Origin: an uncultured Treponema sp.
Lineage (GTDB): Bacteria > Spirochaetota > Spirochaetia > Treponematales > Treponemataceae
DNA length: 8,744 nt
Reading direction: 5' to 3'
Assembly: GCA_937900125.1 (NCBI GenBank)
Contig: CALCEK010000045.1
Location: forward strand, 1-8,744
How positions within the stretch are numbered: position 1 is the stretch's first letter; each line of letters opens with the position of its first letter. Below are positions 1 to 6,357 of this stretch, piece by piece. The translations under genes were made by a program, and so were the position numbers. Under the pieces are notes generated by a model, which saw nothing but the letters and a program-made list of their open reading frames with translations, was not told the DNA's origin and made no database searches.

Positions 1-26
1 TGCCTTTCCGCAAAAAAAATCCTCAC

Positions 27-54
27 TTGCAATATTTTATTTCTTCTATATAAT
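27..54 (+). promoter_or_regulatory. Sigma70-type promoter for the acyl-CoA synthetase gene
   Basis: A perfect -10 box TATAAT (49-54) lies 16 bp downstream of a good -35 box TTGCAA (27-32). Transcription would start near position 61, leaving a leader of about 80 nt. The leader contains a run of eight T's (70-77) and a small hairpin just before the ribosome binding site: AAAAAT at 113-118 pairs with ATTTTT at 123-128 around an ACGC loop. Bases 1-26 hold nothing I can assign. Confidence 0.65.
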
Positions 55-129
55 AGAAAGAACTGCAACTTTTTTTTCTAAAATGAATCTCATAAAACAA
101 AGGGTAATTTTGAAAAATACGCATTTTTT

Positions 130-135
130 AGGGAG
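130..135 (+). promoter_or_regulatory. Ribosome binding site of the acyl-CoA synthetase gene
   Basis: AGGGAG sits 5 nt upstream of the ATG at 141 and supports that start codon. Confidence 0.6.
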
Positions 136-140
136 TAAAG

Positions 141-1820
141 ATGAATCTTCTTTCAAAATTTATAAAAAATTATCGTGAATTCGACGGATATGATGATTTA
201 AAGAAAAATTATGAATTAAATGTTCCTAAAGATTTTAATTTTTCTTACGATGTAATCGATTGGTATGCACAAAATGTTCCTCAAAAACGAGCATTAGTTT
301 GGTGCAATGACACAGGAGAATCCTATTCCTATACATTTGAAGAGATTTCCCGCGATACGCAACGAGCTGCGCATTTTCTTGTAAAACATGGAATTAAAAA
401 GGGTGATGTTGTAATGTTGGTTTTGCGCCGTCGCTATGAATATTGGTGGCTTTTACCCGCATTACACAGAATTGGTGCGATTGCTGTTCCTGCAACAAAT
501 CAACTTTTAACGGAAGATTTGATTTATCGTTTTGATTCCGCAGGTGTAAAAATGGTGATTGCGCTAGACGATTCTTATGTTATGCAAGAAATTGAAGAGG
601 CTGTGAAAAAATGCCCAAGTGTACAAACATTGGTTTCTGTAAGCGGTCAGAGAGATGGCTGGGTTGATTTTCATGCTGAATTTGACGCGCTCCCCGCTGA
701 ATGTGATGTTTTTCCGCGTCCGCAAGGAACTCAGGCAACTCACAATGACGACCCAATGCTCATGTATTTTACAAGCGGAACTTCTGGGCATCCGAAGATG
801 GTACTCCACGATTTTACATACCCTTTGGGGCATATTACAACTGCAAAATATTGGCAAAATGTTATGGATGACGGACTACACATTAGTGTAGCAGAAACAG
901 GTTGGGCAAAAGCTGCTTGGGGAAAAATTTACGGTCAGTGGATTGCGGGAACAGCACTTTTTGTTTACGATATGCTTTCTTTTGCGCCAGATTTATTTTT
1001 TAAGCGAATTTCTGAGTACGAGGTGACAACTTTATGTGCGCCGCCAACAGCTCTTCGCTTTTTGATTCGGCAGGATTTGTCAAAATACGATTTGTCGCAT
1101 TTGCACTATTGTTGCACCGCAGGCGAAGCCTTAAATTCTGAAGTTTTCAATAAATTCTATGAAAAAACAGGCTTAAAAATTCACGAAGGTTTTGGGCAGT
1201 CGGAATCTAGCGTTTTAGCTGGAACTTTCCCAGGAATGACTCCGCGCCCTGGTTCTATGGGAAAAGCGGCTCCAGGTTACGATTTGGAAATCATTGATGA
1301 AGAAGGAAAGCGTTGTGCGCCAGGAGTTACAGGCGATATTGTTGTTCACCTTGAACACGGGCGACCGACAGGACTTTTGTGCGGCTATTACAAAAATCCC
1401 GAACTTACAAAAGAGGCAATCGGCGGTAATTTATACTATACGGGTGACACGGCATATTATGACGAAGACGGCTACATTTGGTTTGTCGGGCGTAAAGATG
1501 ACCTTATAAAAAGTGCAGGTTTTAGAATTAGTCCTTTTGAAGTTGAAAGCATTTTGCAGCAGCATCCAGCCGTGCTTGAATGTGCGGTTACGGGAATTTC
1601 CGATTCAATGCGTGGGCAAATTGTAAAGGCAACCGTTGTTTTGACCGCTGAATATAAGGCAAGTCGCGAACTTGAAGTTGAGCTTAAAACTTTTGCAAAA
1701 GAGCGGCTTGCACTTTACAAAATTCCTCGCGTAGTTGAGTTTGTTTCGGAGCTTCCAAAAACAACGAGCGGTAAAATTCGGCGGGCAGAAATTAGAAAAC
1801 AAGACGATTCTAAAAATTAG
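141..1820 (+). CDS. Acyl-CoA synthetase, AMP-binding (ANL) family, medium-chain/acetyl-CoA-synthetase-like
   Basis: This 559-residue cytoplasmic enzyme should activate a carboxylic acid with ATP to an acyl-adenylate and transfer the acyl group to CoA. The adenylation-family motifs appear in order. The P-loop YFTSGTSGHPK is at residues 209-219 and GFGQSE at 350-355. YTGD ends at Asp436, and GRKDDLIKSAGFRIS (450-464) is the hinge and start of the C-terminal lid. PKTTSGK ends with the catalytic Lys545. The length is normal for the family and no motif is damaged. Segments such as the tryptophan-rich stretch around residues 255-265 resemble the MACS (medium-chain acyl-CoA synthetase) branch rather than fatty-acid FadD. 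The substrate cannot be read from sequence: acetate, propionate, branched or aromatic acids are all possible. It is monocistronic, with its own promoter and a terminator, and converges on the potassium operon. Confidence 0.9.
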   Translation: MNLLSKFIKNYREFDGYDDLKKNYELNVPKDFNFSYDVIDWYAQNVPQKRALVWCNDTGESYSYTFEEISRDTQRAAHFLVKHGIKKGDVVMLVLRRRYEYWWLLPALHRIGAIAVPATNQLLTEDLIYRFDSAGVKMVIALDDSYVMQEIEEAVKKCPSVQTLVSVSGQRDGWVDFHAEFDALPAECDVFPRPQGTQATHNDDPMLMYFTSGTSGHPKMVLHDFTYPLGHITTAKYWQNVMDDGLHISVAETGWAKAAWGKIYGQWIAGTALFVYDMLSFAPDLFFKRISEYEVTTLCAPPTALRFLIRQDLSKYDLSHLHYCCTAGEALNSEVFNKFYEKTGLKIHEGFGQSESSVLAGTFPGMTPRPGSMGKAAPGYDLEIIDEEGKRCAPGVTGDIVVHLEHGRPTGLLCGYYKNPELTKEAIGGNLYYTGDTAYYDEDGYIWFVGRKDDLIKSAGFRISPFEVESILQQHPAVLECAVTGISDSMRGQIVKATVVLTAEYKASRELEVELKTFAKERLALYKIPRVVEFVSELPKTTSGKIRRAEIRKQDDSKN

Positions 1821-1844
1821 CGTTTTTTCTTTGTTTTTTTTTGA

Positions 1845-1890
1845 GGGTGGGGGAGTTTTTTCCCCTGCCACCCAAAAGTTTTTGTTTTCT
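1845..1890 (+). terminator. GC-rich rho-independent terminator between convergent genes
   Basis: GGGTGG (1845-1850) pairs with CCACCC (1868-1873). Inside, GGG pairs with CCC across a two-base bulge, around a T-rich loop. The T's before the left arm can also pair with the AAAA after the right arm. A T-rich tract (about 1879-1890) follows, as expected for termination of the + strand gene. On the - strand the hairpin is followed by A's, so it is a poorer terminator for the operon coming the other way. The remaining bases to 1915 show nothing else. Confidence 0.6.
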
Positions 1891-1915
1891 AACAAGCAAA
1901 TATTTTCATTAAAAA

Positions 1916-2821
1916 CTATTCTGTTTCTTTAGGTTCATTGCTTGTTTCAGAATTTTCAGAAGATTCTCCTGTTTTAAGATTAGATTCAGATTTTTTTGTT
2001 TTTTTGCTCCCAAAAATCCCTTTAAAAAATGAGGAAATATTTTTTTGTTCAGAATTATCCGCTTCCGCTTTTGAGATGTTTTCATTTTTATCCGAAGAAT
2101 CTTTTTCTTTTGCGCTACCAGACCAATTCATCATTTTGTTAAAGACGGATGTTTTTTGAATTATGGCAAAAAATCCATCGGGCATAGTATTTTCTGAAAA
2201 TAAGGGCGTAAAATGTATAGTATAATTTTCTGTGCTTACGGAAAAATCCCGCTTGGTCTGCGCCATTTCTTGGGCCAAAAGTAAAAATGGACTATCCGCA
2301 TAAAATTGTTCTATGCTAGTTCCGCAAATATTTTCGGCAGAATTATTTTTTGTAAACTTAGAAACAAATTCTTCTGAAACTTGCATAATTGTTCCCTCAG
2401 AATCCAAAAGCAAAAGCGCGTTATTTGATTTTTCCACCAAATAACGGAGGGCCGCGTTGAGATAACGAATCCGTTGTGCACGTTTTTCGCTTACATCTTG
2501 GATTTCGTGAACCAAAGCCAAAATGTTTGCTCCAAAATCGCCGAACGATTTAAGTTTATTTCCATCTAAATTGCCACCTACGCTGATTTTGTGCAATAGA
2601 TTTTGCAAAGTGCGAGTTCGGTGTTTTGCCCGAATCAACATTCCAAAAAAAATGACGCTCAAAATCAATACGGAAACGATGGCGCAAAAAAGTAAAAGTT
2701 CCGCAGACTGCTTTTGCGAAAGCTTAGTTAAAAAAATGTAGGAAGAAATTCCTATTCCGCCTAAAAAAATAATGCTCAAACAATAAAATAAAACGACAAT
2801 TTTGCTTGTTATGCAAAGCAT
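1916..2821 (-). CDS. Membrane-anchored PAS-domain protein of the potassium operon
   Basis: This 301-residue protein has two hydrophobic membrane segments (about residues 7-31 and 41-64) with a short loop between them. A charged, coiled, HAMP-like linker follows (about 65-120), then a PAS-type sensor domain (about 121-225, including LLLLDSEGTIMQVSEEFV), then a hydrophilic Ser/Glu/Lys-rich tail (232-301). No histidine kinase, GGDEF, EAL, HTH or methyl-accepting output domain is visible, so how it would signal is unknown. It follows ktrA by only 12 nt and has its own ribosome binding site GGAGGG (2826-2831), so it is almost certainly cotranscribed with the K+ transporter. A regulatory or sensing role for K+ uptake is inference from that linkage. 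The PAS call rests on sequence style and is moderately sure; the ligand is unknown. Confidence 0.7.
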   Translation of the reverse strand: MLCITSKIVVLFYCLSIIFLGGIGISSYIFLTKLSQKQSAELLLFCAIVSVLILSVIFFGMLIRAKHRTRTLQNLLHKISVGGNLDGNKLKSFGDFGANILALVHEIQDVSEKRAQRIRYLNAALRYLVEKSNNALLLLDSEGTIMQVSEEFVSKFTKNNSAENICGTSIEQFYADSPFLLLAQEMAQTKRDFSVSTENYTIHFTPLFSENTMPDGFFAIIQKTSVFNKMMNWSGSAKEKDSSDKNENISKAEADNSEQKNISSFFKGIFGSKKTKKSESNLKTGESSENSETSNEPKETE

Positions 2822-2833
2822 TTTTCCCTCCGT

Positions 2834-3532
2834 TTATAACGCCTGCTTAAATTGTTCAAGGTCGTCATTTTTTCCCGCGACAATTAAAATGTCATTTTCT
2901 TGAAATTTGTCATCAGCGGTAAAAAATAAAAATTTTTCATTTCTGATGGGGTTTCCTTCGCTATCGAGTTTTACTTCAATTCGTTTTGTTCCGACAAAAT
3001 GTAATTTGAATTTTTCTGACAAATTTAGGTCGGAAATTGTTTTGTTTTTAAATGGTTCGGGAATGTGGAACTCTGCCAAACTGGTGTCGGCGGAAAGTTC
3101 AATCGTTTTAAGATTATTTTGAGTAATTAGACGTGTTGCCAAACGGATTCCTTCGTTTTCCTGCAAATTGATAACTTCGTCAGAACCGATTTGGTGCAAA
3201 ACTTGCGCGTGAATCGGAGAAATCGCTCGGCAAACAATGTGCGGAACACCCCGTTTTTTTAAAAGAACCGTTGTAATTATACTCGTTTCCATTTTTCCAA
3301 TAGCAATAATTGCGGTGTCAACGTCCTCAAGGGGAGCTTTTTTTAAGGCACGCTCATCTGTGGAATCAAGCAAAAGAGCCGATGAAACTTTATTCTTAAA
3401 TTCATCGATTATTTCGGGATTGTCGTCAATCGCAATCACTTGTCCCCCGCGCGAAGTTAAAACTTCTGCAACAACTTGCCCAAAATTCCCAAGTCCAAAA
3501 ACCGCAAAAACTTTACCTTTATTTTTTGCCAT
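2834..3532 (-). CDS. ktrA: Ktr/Trk potassium uptake regulatory subunit (RCK domain, KtrA/TrkA family)
   Basis: This 232-residue cytoplasmic protein should form the gating ring under the KtrB channel, binding nucleotides to control K+ flux. The N-terminal RCK_N Rossmann fold shows GLGNFG (residues 13-18, the GxGxxG loop) and an acidic pair, Asp36-Asp37, at the end of strand 2. A C-terminal RCK_C domain occupies about residues 140-232. A single RCK unit is the KtrA-like size; the double-length TrkA of enterobacteria is about twice as long. The start is fixed by AGGAGG (3538-3543), which overlaps the TAG stop of ktrB; only 9 nt separate the two genes, suggesting translational coupling and matched subunit supply. 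In many bacteria RCK_C of KtrA binds c-di-AMP; nothing here proves it. The symbol could equally be given as trkA. Confidence 0.92.
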   Translation of the reverse strand: MAKNKGKVFAVFGLGNFGQVVAEVLTSRGGQVIAIDDNPEIIDEFKNKVSSALLLDSTDERALKKAPLEDVDTAIIAIGKMETSIITTVLLKKRGVPHIVCRAISPIHAQVLHQIGSDEVINLQENEGIRLATRLITQNNLKTIELSADTSLAEFHIPEPFKNKTISDLNLSEKFKLHFVGTKRIEVKLDSEGNPIRNEKFLFFTADDKFQENDILIVAGKNDDLEQFKQAL

Positions 3533-3541
3533 TGAATCCTC

Positions 3542-5245
3542 CTAACCTATAGAAATATCAGCCTGCGGCCAACGAATTTTCACTTTTTCTGAATCAGAAG
3601 AACTAGCCGAAAGTATAGTAAGCGCACCGATTCTTCCCCAAAACATCAAAAAAAGTAATAGTATTTTTGAAAATATCGAAAGCTCCTTTGTAATTCCCGA
3701 CGTAATTCCTGTTGTTCCGAGCGCAGAACTTATTTCAAAAATTATAAACTCAGTGGGAAATTTTTCTACTGCGCACATTAAGGCTACCGAAAGCGCGAAA
3801 ATTGCTATGTTTGAGAGAAAAATCAAATTTGCCTGCAAAACTTTTTCCATTGGGATTTCTGTTTTTCCCATTGTGATGTGCTTTTCGCCTTTGACGTAAG
3901 AACGCAAGGTGTAAAGTAAAACGGCAATCGTGTTGATTTTCATTCCGCCTGCTGTACTTCCACTTGCGCCTCCAATCATAATAAAAATGCTACAAACTAA
4001 ATAGGTTGCGGGTTTTAGTTTTGCAAATGAGATTGTGTTAAAACCTGCCGTTCGCAATGTTATTGATTGGAAAAATGCTGAAAAATATTGCTCGCTAAGT
4101 GTATAGTCTTTCATTGTGTTATTAAATTCTAATATATAGAAGATAAGTGTTCCTAAAATGAGCAAAATGGCACTTCCCGCAAGAACAATTTTAGTGTTTG
4201 TGGTGAGTTTTGTTTTTTGTTTTTTTACAGCTCCGTCAAAAAATGCCCTCAAATTAGAAATGCAAGAAAATCCGATTCCGCCTAAAATGATTAGTAGGGC
4301 AAAAATTGAAAGAATGAGCGGATTTTGCCTGAATCCTTCAAGTCCATCTGGGAAAAGTGAAAAGCCTGCGTTACAAAATGCAGAAATTGAGTGAAAAATG
4401 GCAAACCATAACATTTTAAGGGAAAATTCAGAATTTATGGAAAATGCTAAAAACAACAAAACTGCTCCGATTCCTTCTATTATAAAGCTGGTAAAAACGA
4501 TGTTTTTTAGCGAATCGTAAATGCCTGCGGTGTCATCTTCACTCAACATATAACTTAAGATTATTTTATCTTCAAGCGAAACGCGACGGCGGATAATGTA
4601 AATTGTAAAATATGACAAAAGCATTATTCCCAAACCGCCAATTTGTATTAAAATTAAAATGATTATTTGTCCAAATAGTGTAAAATTGTTTGCAATATCA
4701 ACGAGCGAAAGTCCGTTTACACAAACGCAAGTTGTTGCAGTAAAAATAGCCTTAAAAAACGAAAGTCCTTTTTGGTCAACTGTTGTAAAATCGGTCATCA
4801 AAAGGATAGTTCCTGTAAAAATAAGTGCGGCAAAACTTAGCAAAATTGTTTGTGCGGGATTTGTAAACATTTTTTCGATAAAAACTTGCAATCGTTTTTC
4901 CCGATTGTATAATTTTGCGATGATAAAAATGTTTCTGATTGTGACGGACAAAATTGTAATTCCCGTTGGAGAAAGGGAATCGGAAAAAAATTCAGCATAC
5001 AAAAAAATCAGGGTAAAAATAAAAATCAAGCTAAAAGAAAGAGCGTTTTCTCGTAAATGTAGAAACTTGAATTTTGCAAACAAAAAGTCAAAAACGCTTT
5101 CTAAAATTAAACTTAAAATGAGTGTAAAATTGATTGCTTTATTTGCGTATTGCAAAAAAATGATTTGTGCGGGAAAATGTTCACAAAAAATGCTCAGAAA
5201 ACTTAAAATAATCGTAAAAATGATAAAAAACTTGTAATGCTTCAT
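3542..5245 (-). CDS. ktrB: Potassium channel/transporter subunit of the KtrB/TrkH family
   Basis: This 567-residue inner-membrane K+ uptake subunit has the four-fold membrane-pore-membrane design. The filter glycines are Gly178 (CVNGLS), Gly294 (FCNAGFS), Gly401 (RTAGFNT) and Gly513 (GTTGITS). The third repeat is followed by the glycine-rich gating loop GGASGSTAGG (425-434), and the C-terminus has the family's WGRIGALT (536-543). It is longer than the roughly 450 residues of classical KtrB because of about 120 extra N-terminal residues carrying several hydrophobic helices, a form known in other TrkH-family members. It is the first gene of an operon with ktrA and a PAS protein. The ATG has no Shine-Dalgarno sequence and lies just after a -10 box. 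In the first filter loop an Asn (177) precedes the glycine where Thr is common. Confidence 0.92.
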   Translation of the reverse strand: MKHYKFFIIFTIILSFLSIFCEHFPAQIIFLQYANKAINFTLILSLILESVFDFLFAKFKFLHLRENALSFSLIFIFTLIFLYAEFFSDSLSPTGITILSVTIRNIFIIAKLYNREKRLQVFIEKMFTNPAQTILLSFAALIFTGTILLMTDFTTVDQKGLSFFKAIFTATTCVCVNGLSLVDIANNFTLFGQIIILILIQIGGLGIMLLSYFTIYIIRRRVSLEDKIILSYMLSEDDTAGIYDSLKNIVFTSFIIEGIGAVLLFLAFSINSEFSLKMLWFAIFHSISAFCNAGFSLFPDGLEGFRQNPLILSIFALLIILGGIGFSCISNLRAFFDGAVKKQKTKLTTNTKIVLAGSAILLILGTLIFYILEFNNTMKDYTLSEQYFSAFFQSITLRTAGFNTISFAKLKPATYLVCSIFIMIGGASGSTAGGMKINTIAVLLYTLRSYVKGEKHITMGKTEIPMEKVLQANLIFLSNIAIFALSVALMCAVEKFPTEFIIFEISSALGTTGITSGITKELSIFSKILLLFLMFWGRIGALTILSASSSDSEKVKIRWPQADISIG

Positions 5246-5255
5246 CTTTACATAG

Positions 5256-5284
5256 ATTATAATCGAAAATCCCCACTTTTTACA
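5256..5284 (-). promoter_or_regulatory. Probable ktrB promoter giving a nearly leaderless mRNA
   Basis: On the - strand a perfect TATAAT (5261-5256) ends 10 nt before the ktrB ATG (5245-5243), so transcription would begin around 5249 with a leader of about 4 nt. The best -35 at 17 bp spacing, TGTAAA (5284-5279), is weak and falls in the loop of the upstream terminator hairpin. No Shine-Dalgarno sequence is present, which fits leaderless translation. Confidence 0.45.
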
Positions 5285-5295
5285 GTGGGATTTTT
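5266..5295. terminator. Bidirectional terminator between the accessory block and ktrB
   Basis: AAAATCCCCACT (5266-5277) pairs with AGTGGGATTTT (5284-5294) around a six-base loop TTTTAC, with one unpaired base. A run of A's on one side and T's on the other makes it usable from either strand. It lies 23 nt after the stop of the thioredoxin-like gene on the - strand and would end that transcript before ktrB. Confidence 0.65.
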
Positions 5296-5317
5296 ACGAT
5301 TCTTAAACTATGGCATT

Positions 5318-5794
5318 TTAGAGTAAAGAAGCTTTTTTAAGGTAGGCAGGAAGTTTTGCAATACCTTTTTCGCCCTTAAATATCTTCTGCACCTTGCCAT
5401 TCTTTATTATCCAAACCGATGGTATAGAAGGAATAGCATAGGCTTCTTTGCGACTAACAAATTCTATATCACCTTCGCTAGAGAGAAACATTATATCGCT
5501 CCATAAAGGCTTTTTTGTACTTACATAATCCTTATATTTTTCCATCTCGGTGTCAAAAGTCATAGCAACAAATGGAACATTTAAACTAGATAGGGAGTTC
5601 ATTATTGGATAAATGTTTTCGCAATGAGGACACCAGCTTGCCCAAAAATAAACTATAAATGTACTCTCGCTAGAAACTACACTATTAAACGGCTTTTTAT
5701 CATCTACAAAATAGAGTTTATCTATATCCCAGTTTGAGTATAGTTTTTGCGACTTGCCTACAGTATAAGCCATAGACTTTTTTAGTCCTTGCAC
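5318..5794 (-). CDS. Thioredoxin-like redox protein, reading frame cut off from its membrane anchor
   Basis: This open frame encodes a thioredoxin-fold domain. YFWASWCPHC carries the redox pair Cys55/Cys58 (numbered from the GTG at 5794), and IPSIPSVWIIKNG contains the expected cis-proline (Pro125) and the strand after it. The family is of the TlpA/thioredoxin type that works outside the cytoplasm on disulfides. The frame is open without a start or signal peptide upstream to about 5839. In the neighbouring frame, an ATG at 5888 encodes a hydrophobic anchor that runs into the same region through nine T's (5839-5831). With one T fewer, a single 189-residue protein (MKEN...VLFFIAGSF...) would be made. 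GTG 5794 and ATG 5773 are the only usable starts of the short form, and neither has a good ribosome binding site. Product as drawn: cytoplasmic fragment; restored: membrane-anchored periplasmic reductase or oxidase. Confidence 0.75.
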   Translation of the reverse strand: MQGLKKSMAYTVGKSQKLYSNWDIDKLYFVDDKKPFNSVVSSESTFIVYFWASWCPHCENIYPIMNSLSSLNVPFVAMTFDTEMEKYKDYVSTKKPLWSDIMFLSSEGDIEFVSRKEAYAIPSIPSVWIIKNGKVQKIFKGEKGIAKLPAYLKKASLL

Positions 5795-5804
5795 AATTTT
5801 ACCA

Positions 5805-5888
5805 CTAGGAGCAAGAAAACTCCCTGCAATAAAAAAAAAGAACTGCGATAGCTATATATGTTATAATATGTTTTATATTTTCTTTCAT
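5805..5888 (-). pseudogene. Signal-anchor fragment of the thioredoxin-like gene, out of frame
   Basis: Starting at ATG 5888, 27 codons read MKENIKHIITYIAIAVLFF and then, past the nine-T run, a short tail ending at TAG (5805-5807). The first part is a typical positively charged start followed by a membrane helix. Removing one T joins it directly to the thioredoxin-like frame, giving IAGSFLAPSGK after the helix. No clear Shine-Dalgarno sequence precedes the ATG. It is best read as the 5' end of the downstream gene rather than a separate peptide. Confidence 0.65.
5831..5839. repeat. Homopolymer A9 (T9 on the coding strand) at the frameshift point
   Basis: Nine A's in a row on the + strand lie inside the hydrophobic anchor codons of the thioredoxin-like gene. 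Eight would keep one continuous frame; nine break it. Runs of this length are prone to slipped-strand mutation and to RNA polymerase slippage. Confidence 0.85.
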
Positions 5889-6032
5889 AATGTTTAGGGG
5901 GTAATAAGCAAAGCTATGTTTAAAACCCCAAAGGCAGTAATTTTACCTACTTCCTTGCGCTCTTTGAGGTTTTAAGCTCTAGTCTGTTCGTTTTGACTGG
6001 CAAATCTTATTGCTCAACGAACAGCTCCTATT
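5889..6032. repeat. Structured 144-base intergenic region with two inverted repeats
   Basis: Two inverted repeats lie side by side. TTAAAACCCCAAAG (5920-5933) pairs with CTTTGAGGTTTTAA (5962-5975), 13 of 14 positions, with a 28-nt loop. CTGTTCGTT (5984-5992) pairs perfectly with AACGAACAG (6016-6024), with a 23-nt loop. Neither is followed by a clean T-run, so they are not textbook terminators. They may shape the mRNA between the Cys-rich lipoprotein gene and the thioredoxin-like gene, or mark an old recombination junction. No promoter for the downstream gene stood out. Confidence 0.5.
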
Positions 6033-6284
6033 TTAGTTAGGGTTTGAAGAATAAGCGTAGCAGGCACCAGTGCTTGAATAGTAGCAATAATAAGCATTAC
6101 TTCCATATTGGGCAATGGCAAGTTTAGCACAGGCAGATTCAGAACTAGCAGAACTTGACACCTTTGTTTTACCATGTCCTGACGGACAGCTATCTAAATC
6201 AAAGAGACAAGAGCTAAACCCTAAAGCAAGGCATAGAGCAATTCCAGTGCCAACCATAATTTTTCCAAAATTTCTTTTTACCAT
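6033..6284 (-). CDS. Small cysteine-rich lipoprotein, unrecognised family
   Basis: This is an 83-residue secreted lipoprotein. The N-terminus is basic (MVKRNFGK), followed by a hydrophobic stretch and a lipobox LGFSSC, giving cleavage before Cys26. The mature part is only 58 residues. After a Ser-rich linker (about 42-50) it has four further cysteines (33, 52, 67, 75) in a Tyr/Ser/Ala-rich segment that includes YYCYYSSTGACYAYS; these could form two disulfide bonds. The ATG at 6284 is supported by AGGAGA (6293-6298) 8 nt upstream. It lies downstream of the DUF799 gene and upstream of the thioredoxin-like gene, all on the same strand. Function is unknown. The neighbouring thioredoxin-fold protein makes a disulfide-exchange partnership plausible, but that is inference from adjacency. 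Confidence 0.72.
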   Translation of the reverse strand: MVKRNFGKIMVGTGIALCLALGFSSCLFDLDSCPSGHGKTKVSSSASSESACAKLAIAQYGSNAYYCYYSSTGACYAYSSNPN

Positions 6285-6318
6285 AACAAATTCTCCTATC
6301 TGATAAAAATTAATATCT

Positions 6319-6338
6319 AAAGAATTATAATATTCTTT
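6319..6338. promoter_or_regulatory. AT-rich palindrome overlapping a -10 box upstream of the Cys-rich lipoprotein gene
   Basis: AAAGAAT (6319-6325) and ATTCTTT (6332-6338) form a perfect inverted repeat. A TATAAT on the - strand (6329-6324) lies within it, 39 nt before the lipoprotein ATG. No convincing -35 is seen. It may be a promoter, possibly with an operator, giving this gene separate expression from the upstream operon; chance is also possible in such AT-rich DNA. Confidence 0.3.
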
Positions 6339-6357
6339 TGAGCCTAAAAATAACTTT

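Noticed and set aside
655..891. Overlapping open frames inside the synthetase gene on both strands
   Set aside because: They are shadows of the clearly conserved 559-residue reading frame.
1605..1932. Short open frames on both strands crossing the end of the synthetase gene and its terminator
   Set aside because: They read through the hairpin and homopolymers, give low-complexity products and lack ribosome binding sites.
4659..5237. A 192-codon open frame on the + strand, antisense to ktrB
   Set aside because: Its product is a Lys/Ile-rich mirror of a hydrophobic membrane gene, with no ribosome binding site or family features; ktrB explains the region.
5246..5317. A riboswitch (for example of the c-di-AMP kind) upstream of ktrB
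   Set aside because: Only 72 nt separate the genes, and they are occupied by a simple terminator hairpin and a -10 box; there is no room for an aptamer in the transcript.
5889..6060. Possible integron attC site after the Cys-rich lipoprotein gene (CCCTAAC near the stop, inverted repeats)
   Set aside because: The matching GTTRRRY end is missing and the arms are asymmetrically spaced, so the nested R/L box layout of attC is not met.
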